The position numbers and the translations under genes were made by a program. Below the pieces are notes generated by a model. The model searched no databases. It saw only the letters and a program-made list of their open reading frames with translations, and was not told the DNA's origin. From positions 1 through 48,559 of the forward strand of contig JANQOV010000118.1 in assembly GCA_028285645.1 (NCBI GenBank): a stretch of 48,559 nt of DNA, in the 5' to 3' direction. The stretch is from Hyphococcus sp. Its GTDB lineage: Bacteria > Pseudomonadota > Alphaproteobacteria > Caulobacterales > Parvularculaceae. Below are positions 16,874-25,553 of the stretch, in pieces. Numbering within the stretch: the stretch's first letter is position 1; each line of letters opens with the position of its first letter.

Positions 16874-18237
16874 TACTTACACTCTTCAAACAGCCGCGAC
16901 GCGTCCTGGTTGTATTCATTCATGAACAAGTCCGCCGTGTATTCGCCGATGGTGACGCCGCTTTCGGCGATCTTTTGCAAGGGAACGAGAAAGCCCGTTT
17001 CATCGGCGTCAATCTTGCCGCGGCAAGCCCGGCGTTTGAGTCCTTCGCGAGAAATCGCCAGCACCTCAAGCGCCACATCCTGAACCGTCCGCCCGCCAAC
17101 TTTTGCTTTAAGGCCGTATTTTGCTGCATCATTGCGCAAGTTTTCGCGCTCTTCTGTTGTCCATGCTTTGGCGACATCCCATGCGGCGGCCAGCGCCTTA
17201 TCGTCGTATAAGAGCCCAACCCAGAAGGCCGGCAGCGCGCAAATCCGCGACCAGGGACCGCCATCGGCGCCGCGCATTTCAAGGAAGGTTTTGAGGCGCA
17301 CTTCCGGAAACGCTGTCGACAAATGATCTTCCCAATCTTCCATGGTCGGCTTTTCGCCCGGCAGCGCCGGCAACTCGCCCTTCAGGAAATCACGGAAAGA
17401 TTGACCCGATGCATCGATATACTCGCCGTTACGGCGCACGAAATACATGGGAACGTTGAGCATGTAGTCCACGTAGCGCTCGAAACCAAAGCCGTCGTCA
17501 AACACAAAGTCCAATAACCCCGTGCGGTCGGGGTCCGTATCGGTCCAGATATGCGCGCGATATGATGCGTAGCCGGAAGGCTTTCCTTCATAAAGACCGG
17601 AATTGGCGAACAGCGCCGTCGCAATGGGCTGTAGCGCAAGCGACGTGCGGAATTTCGCCGCCATGTCTTGTTCAGAGGAAAAATCGAGATTGACCTGCAC
17701 CGTGCAGGTACGGTGCATCATGTCGAGGCCAAGCGAGCCTTTCTTCGGCATATAAGCCCGCATGATGTCATAGCGCGCTTTCGGCATCAGCGGCGCCTCG
17801 CCCCTTGTCCATGTGGGCGCAAATCCCATGCCCAAAAAAGCAACGCCCATGGGATCGCAGACGCGTTTGACCGCATCAAGATGCCGATGCACCTCGTCAC
17901 ATGTCTTGTGCACGTCGGTTAGCGGCGCGCCCGACAATTCGAATTGCCCGCCCGGCTCTAACGATACGCTCGCGCCTTCGCCTTTTAGGCCGATCGGGTG
18001 ATCGCCCTCCATGACGAGGTCCCAACCGGTTTCCCGGCCAAGCGCTTCAAGAATGGCGCGAATGCCATTTTCGCCCTCATAAGGAACGGGCCGCAAATTT
18101 GTTTTGCAGAAAACAAATTTCTCATGCTCGGTGCCGATCCGCCATTTATCTTTCGCCTTGCAGCCTGAGGCGAGATAAGCCGTAAGCTGATCTTTCGATT
18201 CAATCACAGGCGCTGCGTTTGCAGGTTCTTTTGACAT
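16870..18237 (-). CDS. gshA: Glutamate-cysteine ligase (plant/alphaproteobacterial type)
   Basis: Catalyses ATP-dependent formation of gamma-glutamylcysteine, the first step of glutathione synthesis. 455 residues of the GCS2 family: RIGTEHEKFVF near the N-terminus, SLEPGGQFELSGAPL in the middle, and FLEMRGADGGPWSRICALPAFWVGLLYDD towards the C-terminus, the last being diagnostic for the plant-like group found in alphaproteobacteria. The ATG at 18237 follows a GGGAGATAAG site; an upstream TTG at 18243 is possible. It overlaps alkA by a few bases. Confidence 0.93.
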   Translation of the reverse strand: MSKEPANAAPVIESKDQLTAYLASGCKAKDKWRIGTEHEKFVFCKTNLRPVPYEGENGIRAILEALGRETGWDLVMEGDHPIGLKGEGASVSLEPGGQFELSGAPLTDVHKTCDEVHRHLDAVKRVCDPMGVAFLGMGFAPTWTRGEAPLMPKARYDIMRAYMPKKGSLGLDMMHRTCTVQVNLDFSSEQDMAAKFRTSLALQPIATALFANSGLYEGKPSGYASYRAHIWTDTDPDRTGLLDFVFDDGFGFERYVDYMLNVPMYFVRRNGEYIDASGQSFRDFLKGELPALPGEKPTMEDWEDHLSTAFPEVRLKTFLEMRGADGGPWSRICALPAFWVGLLYDDKALAAAWDVAKAWTTEERENLRNDAAKYGLKAKVGGRTVQDVALEVLAISREGLKRRACRGKIDADETGFLVPLQKIAESGVTIGEYTADLFMNEYNQDASRLFEECKY

Positions 18238-18340
18238 GCTCAATTCTTATCTCCCACGACCTCGGCCGCGCCCTTGAACAAAGCGTTTATCGCTACCCAT
18301 CAGTTTCACCAAGCCTTACCGCTATCACGCGTCCGTGACG

Positions 18341-19111
18341 TCAAGACCGCCGCCAGTCGCCATGCGCCGCCTGCAACAACACAAGTGCTGCAATCGCCGC
18401 CGTATCTGCGCGCAATATACGCGGACCAAGCGTAACGGGAACTACAAATTCCAGCGCTCGCAACATATCGCGCTCATCGGCAGTAAAGCCGCCCTCGGGC
18501 CCGATCAATACCGCCCAGCTTTCAGCTTTTCTATCAACAGACTTTAAGGCCTCTAACACCGGCGCCGCGCGGCCTTCTTTGCCGCCCCATTCCTCATTTT
18601 CGTCATCGCCGGCTTCATCGCAGAACATCAGCGCGCGTGAAGGCGGCCAATCCTTCAATACCGCCGATAGTTTTTGCGGGCCTTCAACCAAAGGAACCGT
18701 CAAGCGGCCGCATTGCTCGGCCGCCTCTGTTGCAATTGCCTGCAGCCGCTCCAAATTGAGTTTTGCCGCATTGGTTCGTTCCGTGATGATTGGCTGCAAT
18801 CGCGAGACGCCGATCTCCGTTGCTTTTTGTATGATGGTTGCAATGGCGCTGCGTTTTACCGGCGCAAACAGCAAGGTAAGATCCGGTTCTTTTTCCTGCA
18901 CGCGCGTTTGCTCGCCGATGAGCGCTACACCGCCCTTCTTTTTCAGTTCTGCGATTTCCGCAGCGAACTCGCCGTCGCGGCCATTGAACAGCTGCACCGC
19001 ATCGCCTTCTACGCGCCGCAGCACATTTTTGAGGTAATGCGCTTTCGCTCCATCAAGCGGCGTGGCGGCACCTGACTCCAAGGGCGCATCTATGTAGAGG
19101 CGTGGGATCAT
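18341..19111 (-). CDS. rsmE: 16S rRNA (uracil-1498-N3)-methyltransferase RsmE
   Basis: SPOUT-class methyltransferase modifying U1498 of 16S rRNA in the 30S subunit. 256 residues. The N-terminal PUA-like part includes AKAHYLKNVLRRVEGDAVQLFNGRDGEF. The SAM-binding knot is marked by VLIGPEGGFTADE and then VTLGPRILRADTAAIAAL. An insert DEAGDDENEEWGGKEG (about 165-180) is acidic and variable in the family. The ATG at 19111 is used because upstream in-frame codons would overlap the divergent ubiA promoter. It transcribes divergently from ubiA, 47 bp away. Confidence 0.92.
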   Translation of the reverse strand: MIPRLYIDAPLESGAATPLDGAKAHYLKNVLRRVEGDAVQLFNGRDGEFAAEIAELKKKGGVALIGEQTRVQEKEPDLTLLFAPVKRSAIATIIQKATEIGVSRLQPIITERTNAAKLNLERLQAIATEAAEQCGRLTVPLVEGPQKLSAVLKDWPPSRALMFCDEAGDDENEEWGGKEGRAAPVLEALKSVDRKAESWAVLIGPEGGFTADERDMLRALEFVVPVTLGPRILRADTAAIAALVLLQAAHGDWRRS

Positions 19112-19158
19112 TTGTCGGTTTGACCAGCGGTCTCCTTTCGGGTCAAGAATAGGGCGCC

Positions 19159-20100
19159 ATGCCGAACACCACCGCTTCTTCGCCATCGACGCCGGACGCT
19201 GTCAAAAACAGTTGGGTCAATCACGCGCCCACTTACGCCCGGCCCTATTTGCGGTTGATGCGCGCCGATCGTCCGATCGGGACCTGGCTCTTGCTCATCC
19301 CCTGTTTCTGGGGGTCCGCGCTTGCCGCGGCGCAAGGCGCCGGCGGATTGTATCTCTTCTGGCATGCGGCGCTCTTTTCCCTTGGCGCTTTTGTCATGCG
19401 CGCCGCGGGCTGCACCTATAACGACATTGTCGATAAGGATTTCGATGCGCGCGTGGAGCGCACCGCGGCGCGGCCGATCCCCGCCGGCGAAGTGAGCATC
19501 GGCGAGGCCTGGACGCTGCTCGTGGGGCTTTGCCTTATCGGCCTTGCGGTGCTGCTGCAGTTTAATCTCTACGCCATTGTTGTCGGCGTCAGTTCGCTCG
19601 CGCTGATCGCCGCCTATCCCTTCATGAAACGCGTCACCTATTGGCCGCAAGCCTGGCTTGGCCTCACGTTCAACTGGGGCGTTCTGGTCGCATATGCCGC
19701 GGCGGCGGGGGGCTTGAGCACGCCAGCGGTCATCCTTTACGCCGCCGGCTTCTTCTGGACGCTCGGCTATGACACGATCTATGCTCATCAGGATACGGAA
19801 GATGATGCGTTGATTGGCGTCAAGTCGACAGCGCTGAAATTTGGGAATACAACGCCGAAATGGATGATCGGTTTTTATACGACTGCCATCGTGCTGTTCA
19901 CTATCGCCGGATTGGCCGCAGGTTTTGGCTTCGTTTACTATCTTGCCCTCATACCGGCGGCGGCGCATTTCGCTCTGCAAATTCGAAAGCTCGACATCAC
20001 CAACGCTCACAATTGCTTGATCCTTTTTAAATCCAACCGGGAAGCGGGGCTTTTACTGCTGCTCGCGCCGCTTGCAGAAACAATTGTCCGCTTGATCTGA
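19159..20100 (+). CDS. ubiA: 4-hydroxybenzoate polyprenyltransferase UbiA
   Basis: Integral membrane enzyme attaching the polyprenyl tail to 4-hydroxybenzoate in ubiquinone synthesis. 313 residues, about nine helices. Two Mg-binding aspartate motifs are visible: NDIVDKDFDARVER (Asp89, Asp92, Asp96) and AHQDTEDD (Asp202, Asp205, Asp206). RPIPAGEVS after the first motif is also typical. An AGGGCG site precedes the ATG. The stop is followed after 59 bp by msrB. Confidence 0.94.
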   Translation: MPNTTASSPSTPDAVKNSWVNHAPTYARPYLRLMRADRPIGTWLLLIPCFWGSALAAAQGAGGLYLFWHAALFSLGAFVMRAAGCTYNDIVDKDFDARVERTAARPIPAGEVSIGEAWTLLVGLCLIGLAVLLQFNLYAIVVGVSSLALIAAYPFMKRVTYWPQAWLGLTFNWGVLVAYAAAAGGLSTPAVILYAAGFFWTLGYDTIYAHQDTEDDALIGVKSTALKFGNTTPKWMIGFYTTAIVLFTIAGLAAGFGFVYYLALIPAAAHFALQIRKLDITNAHNCLILFKSNREAGLLLLLAPLAETIVRLI

Positions 20101-20159
20101 CGGTGCGGGTCGCTACGTTCTTCAGCAAATGGCTACCAGCGTGTCACAAGGCGTTACCA

Positions 20160-20690
20160 ATGACCGGTTTGAAGAACTTTCAATTAACAAGGCGCAGTCT
20201 TTCCCTCGGCCTTATAGGTTCGGCGGGGGTGGTTGCGGTGAATGCAACAAGGGACAAAACGATGGCGAACGATAATCCGGACCCTGCGGCCATTCCCGAC
20301 TATGACAAATGGCAATTGTCGGAAAAGGAATGGAAGGAACGCCTTTCGCCCGAGGCTTATGCCGTCTTGCGCAAGGAAGCGACGGAACGCGCCGGCACAA
20401 GCCCGCTCGACAAGGAATATCGCGACGGGATCTTCGCTTGCGCCGGCTGCGGCTTTGAGTTGTTTTCCTCGGAAACGAAATTCGATTCCGGCACCGGATG
20501 GCCGAGCTTCTTCGATCACATCCCCGGCGCGCTTGGGACAAAAAGGGACTTTAAACTCATCGTCCCGCGTACGGAATATCATTGTGCGCGCTGCGGCGGC
20601 CATCAGGGTCACGTCTTCAAGGACGGGCCCGCGCCCACGGGTCTGCGCTATTGCAACAATGGTGTCGCGCTTGTCTTCAAGCCAGCTTAG
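20160..20690 (+). CDS. msrB: Peptide-methionine (R)-S-oxide reductase MsrB, exported
   Basis: Repairs the R-epimer of methionine sulfoxide in proteins. About 176 residues. The core runs from WKERLSPEAYAVLRKEATERAG to the catalytic region GLRYCNNGVALVF with the nucleophilic cysteine in RYCNN; zinc is held by CAGC and CARC. Before the core is a twin-arginine-like signal (LTRRSLSLGLIGSAGVVAV), so the enzyme is probably periplasmic. I start at ATG 20160, which has AAGGCG upstream; GTG 20103 would add a poorly fitting extension. The stop codons of this and the next gene overlap tail to tail. Confidence 0.9.
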   Translation: MTGLKNFQLTRRSLSLGLIGSAGVVAVNATRDKTMANDNPDPAAIPDYDKWQLSEKEWKERLSPEAYAVLRKEATERAGTSPLDKEYRDGIFACAGCGFELFSSETKFDSGTGWPSFFDHIPGALGTKRDFKLIVPRTEYHCARCGGHQGHVFKDGPAPTGLRYCNNGVALVFKPA

Positions 20691-22048
20691 ATAACGTTAT
20701 GCCGCCTCGCTTTTGAGGACGAACGTTCTAATTTCTTAAGACGCTTGTTCAGCGCCTCAATTAACACTGCCTGAATTTCTACTGTTTCAACAAGCCGCTG
20801 GATCCACTCGCCGGTCGCAAGCCCTGCTTCAGGATCAAAAGTCGCCTCATTCGGCATCGCCGTCAGGTGGCGTTTTTCCTTCCAGTGCTTTGCATATCCG
20901 TCCAGGGTAAGCGGATCATGAACGGTCCCGATGCGGTTTGCGAATTTTCGCATGGGTGCATGATCTCGGACTTCAATACGAACTCCGCCGCCTTTTTCCG
21001 GGTCGGTTTCAATTCGCCTGTCGGGAACGCGCGCATCCCACTTTGCGGCGTCGATGCTTCCGTCCAATGCCTGATCGAATACATAGCAGCTAAGCAGCGA
21101 ATTATCATCATAAACTGCTTGTGCGTTAAGCGTTCCTGTACCTTTGTAGGAGCCCGTTGGCGCACCGATTTTTACCCCGTTTGTAAGATCAATTGCAATT
21201 TGACGATCTACATAACTGCCATAACTGCTACCTCTGGTTTGAAACTGCAATTGCCCGCCATCAAGAACAATATAAGCATCATTTGAACCGTCAGTTTCAG
21301 AGAGCCAAAATCCGGGCGTGTTGTCCTTAATCCCTATTTGTCCGTCATGAACTTCCAGCACTTGCGCAGCAGATGTCCCGCCTATGCCGACATACCCGTT
21401 ATCCTTATCGACGAAAATCGCATCGGTCCAACTTGATCCATTCGCACTTACTTTCACATGAAAATCATCATCCCCTGTAAGGCCACATTCAGCGCGGCCG
21501 GAAAATGCTGTTTGAAAAATTGCGGAAGCAGTATCGCTTGCCGCCTTCTTGTTCACCTTAATCAGACAATCATCATTGCCCGGCGTTACGTCGTCATGGC
21601 TGAACAGCACCGCATCTGATTTTACGGAAAGACGGTTCGTTACATCCGCCGTCGTGTTTATGCCAAACTTATTGGCGGTTTCACTGACCCCGCCGCCCCC
21701 GCCTCCTGAAATGTCGGACCACATTGCGCCGTCAAACGCGGCGAGCTTTCCTTCGTCCGCGACCCAGGCGCGCATGCCTTCGCCGCTCGTAATTTCAACC
21801 CAGGCGCCGTCTTGATAGGCGGCGATGTTGTTTTGGCTGTAATTGTCCCAAGTCGCACCAGTAGCGCCAGCCGGCAATATGTAAGCGTCGCCGTCCAACG
21901 GCGATACGGGCTCTGCGCCAGTCGTCCGTGAGCGAACGGAAAGCTGAACAAGCGCATCAAGCCGGCGGAAGGTTTCATTCACCGTGACATGCTTTTGCGC
22001 CTGAGCGGGCATCACATAAGAAAGGAAAAGCCTTGGGGATTGATCCAT
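20687..22048 (-). CDS. DUF2793 tail-fibre-like protein
   Basis: About 453 residues. The N-terminal 110 match DUF2793: SPRLFLSYVMPAQAQKHVTVNE, then the AYILPAGATGATWDNYS and MRAWVADEGKLAAFDGAMW blocks. A poly-glycine hinge (about 115-120) separates it from a beta-rich, repeat-like fibre region (NGYVGIGGTSAAQVLEVHDG, GQIGIKDNTPGFWLSETDG) and a C-terminal coiled coil LIEALNKRLKKLER. This is the layout of a phage or gene-transfer-agent tail fibre; in Rhodobacter such a fibre gene is known outside the main GTA cluster. No other phage gene is present here. GGAGC lies 5 bp before the ATG at 22048. Confidence 0.8.
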   Translation of the reverse strand: MDQSPRLFLSYVMPAQAQKHVTVNETFRRLDALVQLSVRSRTTGAEPVSPLDGDAYILPAGATGATWDNYSQNNIAAYQDGAWVEITSGEGMRAWVADEGKLAAFDGAMWSDISGGGGGGVSETANKFGINTTADVTNRLSVKSDAVLFSHDDVTPGNDDCLIKVNKKAASDTASAIFQTAFSGRAECGLTGDDDFHVKVSANGSSWTDAIFVDKDNGYVGIGGTSAAQVLEVHDGQIGIKDNTPGFWLSETDGSNDAYIVLDGGQLQFQTRGSSYGSYVDRQIAIDLTNGVKIGAPTGSYKGTGTLNAQAVYDDNSLLSCYVFDQALDGSIDAAKWDARVPDRRIETDPEKGGGVRIEVRDHAPMRKFANRIGTVHDPLTLDGYAKHWKEKRHLTAMPNEATFDPEAGLATGEWIQRLVETVEIQAVLIEALNKRLKKLERSSSKARRHNVI

Positions 22049-22147
22049 GAAAAGCTCCAACTCAAGAAAATTCGATTTGGCTGAAGCTTAAACCCGGCTT
22101 GAGGGGTGTAGGATATCTATCCCCCGAATGCGGGATTCCGGTCGATT

Positions 22148-22164
22148 TTCCCGTTTACCGGGAA
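22148..22164. terminator. Short stem-loop followed by T5
   Basis: TTCCCG (22148-22153) and CGGGAA (22159-22164) form a 6-bp stem with a 5-nt loop, then TTTTT on the plus strand. The 3' part can also pair as GGGAA/TTCCC. A second small repeat, CCCG-AATG-CGGG, lies at 22123-22134. No plus-strand gene ends here, so it may be a regulatory hairpin upstream of the DUF2793 gene. Confidence 0.3.
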
Positions 22165-22328
22165 TTTTTCCCCTATTACGTGTACTGAATTAACCATGTT
22201 TGCGGACACCATTCGAAACGCCGTTTCAAAATTTTACTTGCTCTATGCGCCTTATGTCGATGACGGATGGGTTTTCCTACATCATTGTTGCTTGGGAACA
22301 GTGATTACTGGTTGGACCTCGAACCTCG

Positions 22329-22979
22329 TTATGCTGCGCTTAATTGTCGTTTTGGTTTGAAAAATCTGGAAAGTGCAATTACTCCAAATAACATCAATAT
22401 CGACGAGCTTGGAAGCGGCACCTCATTTGGCGTGGAGGCTCGTTCCAATTTAGTGAAGTCGAACCCCACAAGCCCGGATTCGCCTGTCAAGGTGTTATTG
22501 GAGCTAACCGTCAATACCGCGAGTACAAAATCAGTTAGAGACAAATTTGTCGGAAGAGCTATCGATGAAATTGATGTTGTGCCGGAGAAAAGCAATGAGA
22601 AAACTTCCTGTGTACCCGATGCATCACGCGGATCACGACCGACTAATCTAAAGAAGTTCAACTCATCATTGACCGTAGTCGTAATCTCGAACCTCGCCGC
22701 ATCGAAAACTGACGATTCGTTGATGACTAGGAACCCAGTTGGGTAATCGGCAAACGTTAAGCCGTCCGATGCCGAAGGTGCTACTGAGTCGTTAAAGCTA
22801 AAGGCACCAGATACAGACGCTGAATTAAATAACTCATCAGCCGTCGTTCCAGGAATCGGCGTAGAAAACTGTCGCCTTTGTTCCGCCTCAAAACTAAATG
22901 AAACAATGGCGGCATGAACTGCACTGGGTGAAGTGAGCAATATCAGAATGAAAAGAAATCGGCTGAAAACACAAGGCAT
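22329..22979 (-). CDS. PEP-CTERM-type sorted exoprotein
   Basis: 216 residues: a signal peptide (hydrophobic FILILLTSPSAVHAA), a Ser/Thr-rich secreted body without recognised enzyme domain, and a C-terminal sorting tail made of VPLPSSS, a single hydrophobic helix (ILMLFGVIALSRFF) and a basic end KPKRQ. That tail is the VPLP variant of the PEP-CTERM signal read by exosortases. No exosortase gene is in this window. The gene is clearly more AT-rich than its neighbours, which suggests recent transfer. The opposite-strand open frame (22267-22746) is a shadow. The ATG has only a weak upstream ribosome-binding site. Confidence 0.78.
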   Translation of the reverse strand: MPCVFSRFLFILILLTSPSAVHAAIVSFSFEAEQRRQFSTPIPGTTADELFNSASVSGAFSFNDSVAPSASDGLTFADYPTGFLVINESSVFDAARFEITTTVNDELNFFRLVGRDPRDASGTQEVFSLLFSGTTSISSIALPTNLSLTDFVLAVLTVSSNNTLTGESGLVGFDFTKLERASTPNEVPLPSSSILMLFGVIALSRFFKPKRQLSAA

Positions 22980-23189
22980 ATCTATATCCCGTAATACGAA
23001 AGGCGAAATTTAAGAGTATTTTCTTCAAGGGATGCGGTCAATAGCACTGAAGACCGCCAAGGCAGCAGCCCTACATCAGAATGGATGTTGCGTCTGTTTG
23101 TTTTTCCCTTTCTAAGGGAATGCTCCGTCTACAACACATTGCTGATTGAAAAAGTGAGAAAACAATAAAATCTTGTAACTGTAGTCAAT

Positions 23190-23217
23190 TTGGCACTATC
23201 TGTACCCTAGCTATAAT
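23190..23217 (+). promoter_or_regulatory. Sigma-70-like promoter
   Basis: TTGGCA (23190-23195), 16 bp, TATAAT (23212-23217). This is the closest match to a vegetative promoter seen in the accessory patch; start expected near 23224. The nearest plus-strand gene begins 280 bp later. Confidence 0.5.
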
Positions 23218-23265
23218 ATTATGCTGCTAAGTAATTGACACAATGCACACTGTAGATCGCTAAAG

Positions 23266-23301
23266 TGGCGCAGCTAAGCGAGCCGTTTGGAAGCTACGCC
23301 A
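23266..23301 (+). ncRNA. Candidate small RNA hairpin
   Basis: TGGCGCAGCT (23266-23275) pairs with AGCTACGCCA (23292-23301) with one mismatch and a 16-nt loop. It starts about 42 nt after the predicted transcription start. It does not match a family that I recognise; it may be only a leader structure. Confidence 0.25.
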
Positions 23302-23506
23302 ACGGAAGAATCAGCTTGCATTTTGTCGTTCAACTTTCAACCTGTAGGAACGAAGAAAAGGCCCGCAGCCGCTCGGGCAGCGCACTTTCACAAATGCAGC
23401 TGACCAACGGCTATCGCCCGTAATACTTGGACGCGCTACAAACCCCGCGTTGATCCGGCAAGGCGCTCCCTGTAGACTACGCCCGGTCGCCAAAGGAACC
23501 GCTTGC

Positions 23507-23809
23507 ATGACGGACGACAAACTTGACGCGCACAATGAAGTAAAGTCCCGGTTTTTCGGGAAAAGCGCAACGCGCACCGTCATCCAACTGATCATCGCCA
23601 GCATCATTGTCGGCGCAATCTTTTCCTTTTTGGGGCTTGGCCCCCAGGAATTCTGGCGCGGGATTTTTGACGGCGTCAAAGACCTGCTTTCCGCCATCGG
23701 CGAGAGCTTCGGCGAGATCGCACTCAATCTTGCAACTTACCTTGTCATCGGCGCCGCAGTCGTCGTGCCGATCTGGCTGGTGGCGCGGCTCTTGTCGAGC
23801 CGGAAGTGA
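23507..23809 (+). CDS. Small membrane protein, DUF6460-like
   Basis: 100 residues with two membrane helices (about 26-45 and 75-96) separated by an amphipathic stretch, LGPQEFWRGIFDGVKDLLSAIGESFGEIALN, and the ending VVVPIWLVARLL. This pattern fits the DUF6460 family of small alphaproteobacterial membrane proteins; no function is known. AAAGGAACC precedes the ATG at 23507. It is not part of the DUF1538 operon, which begins 147 bp later after its own upstream repeat. Confidence 0.75.
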   Translation: MTDDKLDAHNEVKSRFFGKSATRTVIQLIIASIIVGAIFSFLGLGPQEFWRGIFDGVKDLLSAIGESFGEIALNLATYLVIGAAVVVPIWLVARLLSSRK

Positions 23810-23897
23810 CATGATTCAGCGTTAAGCGGCCGCCCTTGATTTGCTCGCCAATTGCACAAGAAACACAACGGGATGTTTCGTCAAAAAAAATTCTTGG

Positions 23898-23910
23898 GCG
23901 TCAATGACGC
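23898..23910. promoter_or_regulatory. Palindrome upstream of the DUF1538 operon
   Basis: GCGTCA-A-TGACGC is a 13-bp perfect inverted repeat 46 bp before the first DUF1538 start codon. The position suits an operator; no regulator gene in the window is an obvious partner. Confidence 0.4.
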
Positions 23911-23955
23911 AAGGTACTTTTTCGGCCAATAAAACACCCGCATAGTGTCGCAGCG

Positions 23956-24741
23956 ATGCCCAACCTTGCGCGCCTGACCGATAAACTGCCTGCCTTGCCT
24001 GACGCCGCTCAGGAATTTACGCGCCTCCTCCGTAACAGCATGCGCGATCTTGCGCCCATTGTCGGGGTTGTCGCCTTTTTCCAAGTCGTCGTCCTGCGCC
24101 AGCCTTTTCCCGATCTTACAAATGTCGTGTTTGGACTGGCGGCGGTGCTGTTGGGCCTTACCTTGTTTATTCGCGGTCTTGAGATCGGTCTCTTTCCGAT
24201 TGGCGAATCCATGGCCGGCGCTTTCGCCAAGAAGGGAAGCGCATGGTGGCTCATCGCCTTTGCTTTCGCCCTTGGCTTCGGCACGACAATCGCCGAGCCC
24301 GCGCTGATCGCCGTCGCCGGCGAGGCCGCTGAAATCAAAATAGCGGCGAGAAGCGCCGCCTCCGGCTTGCCCCCCGACCCGAGTGCGGAAGCCGCCTATG
24401 CGCTTGGCCTTCGATACACTGTTGCGGTTTCTGTTGGCGTTTCGCTGATCATCGGCGTTTTGCGCATCATGCTCGGCTGGCCTATCCAGTGGTTCATCAT
24501 AGTCGGCTATTGCCTGATCGTGGCGCTTACGCAATTTGCGCCGCGCGAAATCATCGGCATTGCCTATGATTCCGGCGGCGTCACCACCTCGACCATCACC
24601 GTGCCGCTTGTGACGGCGCTCGGCATTGGGCTTTCAACCGTGATCAAAGGGCGCAATCCCTTGATCGACGGTTTTGGCCTCATCGCCTTCGCCAGCCTGA
24701 CGCCAATCCTGTTTGTTCTCGTCTACGGCATGGTGGTGTGA
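23956..24741 (+). CDS. DUF1538 membrane protein, first of pair
   Basis: 261-residue integral membrane protein of the DUF1538 family, about seven helices. Its core [25 protein letters not shown] (about 197-221) and the early [14 protein letters not shown] are repeated almost exactly in the next gene, so the two proteins are paralogues. Paired DUF1538 proteins (UmpA/UmpB) have been reported, as I recall, as a two-component Na+/H+ antiporter in Halomonas. The absolutely conserved YDSGGVTTS motif is a good candidate for the transport site. First gene of a four-gene operon with coding regions that touch or overlap. Confidence 0.85.
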   Translation: MPNLARLTDKLPALPDAAQEFTRLLRNSMRDLAPIVGVVAFFQVVVLRQPFPDLTNVVFGLAAVLLGLTLFIRGLEIGLFPIGESMAGAFAKKGSAWWLIAFAFALGFGTTIAEPALIAVAGEAAEIKIAARSAASGLPPDPSAEAAYALGLRYTVAVSVGVSLIIGVLRIMLGWPIQWFIIVGYCLIVALTQFAPREIIGIAYDSGGVTTSTITVPLVTALGIGLSTVIKGRNPLIDGFGLIAFASLTPILFVLVYGMVV

Positions 24742-25553
24742 TGGGCGAGCTGATCAATATTCTCGGCGTATTTCTTACGACGATACGAGATGTGGCGCCC
24801 ATCGCCATTCTTCTTGCGTTTTTTCAGCTGGCGGTGCTGCGTCAGCCGATTCCCCATCTCAAAAAAGTGCTGGTCGGTTTCGTTTATGTGCTGATCGGGC
24901 TCGCCCTTTTTCTGGTGGGTCTTGAAAAAGCGCTCTTTCCGCTCGGCGAAACCATGGCGCAGCAGCTCACGGACCCGGCCTTCGTTTATGGCGAAACGGG
25001 CGCGCAAGCGGCGGGCGGCGTTGACTGGACGCGCTATTATTGGGTCTACATCTTCGCCGCAGCGATCGGCTTTTCAACGACCATCGCCGAACCATCGCTG
25101 ATCGCCGTCTCGCTCAAGGCCGATGAAGCCTCCGGCGGTTCGGTCAAAGCATTCGCGCTTCGCATCGCCGTCGCTGTCGGCGTCGCCGCTTCGATTGCGC
25201 TCGGCGCCTTCCGCATCGTCACCGGCACGCCCCTGCATATTTACATGATGGTCGGTTATCTCATCGTGATCGTGCAAACGATGTTTGCGCCAAAGGAAAT
25301 TATTCCGCTTGCCTATGACTCCGGCGGCGTTACCACATCGACGGTGACGGTGCCGCTGGTAACAGCGCTTGGGCTCGGGTTAGCGTCGACGGTGCCCGGA
25401 CGCAGCGCCCTTCTCGACGGTTTCGGCCTCATTGCTCTCGCCAGCCTTTTTCCCATGATCACGGTCATGGGCTATGCTCAAGGATCGCGCGCCTGGATGA
25501 AGTGGCAGAGCAAAAATACAGCGCGCGGCAAAACGGAAGGAGACGTTCCGTGA
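24741..25553 (+). CDS. DUF1538 membrane protein, second of pair
   Basis: 270 residues, about seven helices, with the same FFQLAVLRQPIPHL and [24 protein letters not shown] blocks as the previous protein. The ATG at 24741 overlaps the preceding stop (TGATG), so the pair are made in a fixed ratio and probably form a heterodimer. The loop after helix 3 (TDPAFVYGETGAQAAGGVDW) differs from its partner. The C-terminus is hydrophilic (about 250-270). It is followed by an overlapping P-II-like gene. Confidence 0.85.
   Translation: MGELINILGVFLTTIRDVAPIAILLAFFQLAVLRQPIPHLKKVLVGFVYVLIGLALFLVGLEKALFPLGETMAQQLTDPAFVYGETGAQAAGGVDWTRYYWVYIFAAAIGFSTTIAEPSLIAVSLKADEASGGSVKAFALRIAVAVGVAASIALGAFRIVTGTPLHIYMMVGYLIVIVQTMFAPKEIIPLAYDSGGVTTSTVTVPLVTALGLGLASTVPGRSALLDGFGLIALASLFPMITVMGYAQGSRAWMKWQSKNTARGKTEGDVP

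Larger units (their letters stand above)
22980..23506. other. AT-rich 527-bp gene-free region
   Basis: No credible open frame was found here. The left 300 bp are AT-rich like the PEP-CTERM gene; from about 23300 the composition returns to that of the rest. It contains a consensus-like promoter on the plus strand (23190-23217) and an imperfect 10-bp hairpin (23266-23301), which could mark a small RNA or a long leader of the DUF6460 gene. Confidence 0.5.

Noticed and set aside
19108-20010. 300-codon frame opposite ubiA
   Set aside because: Antisense shadow of a well-supported gene, made of low-complexity charged residues.
22267-22746. Open frame of 159 codons opposite the PEP-CTERM gene
   Set aside because: It lies antisense to a gene with clear signal peptide and sorting tail, and shows no such features itself.
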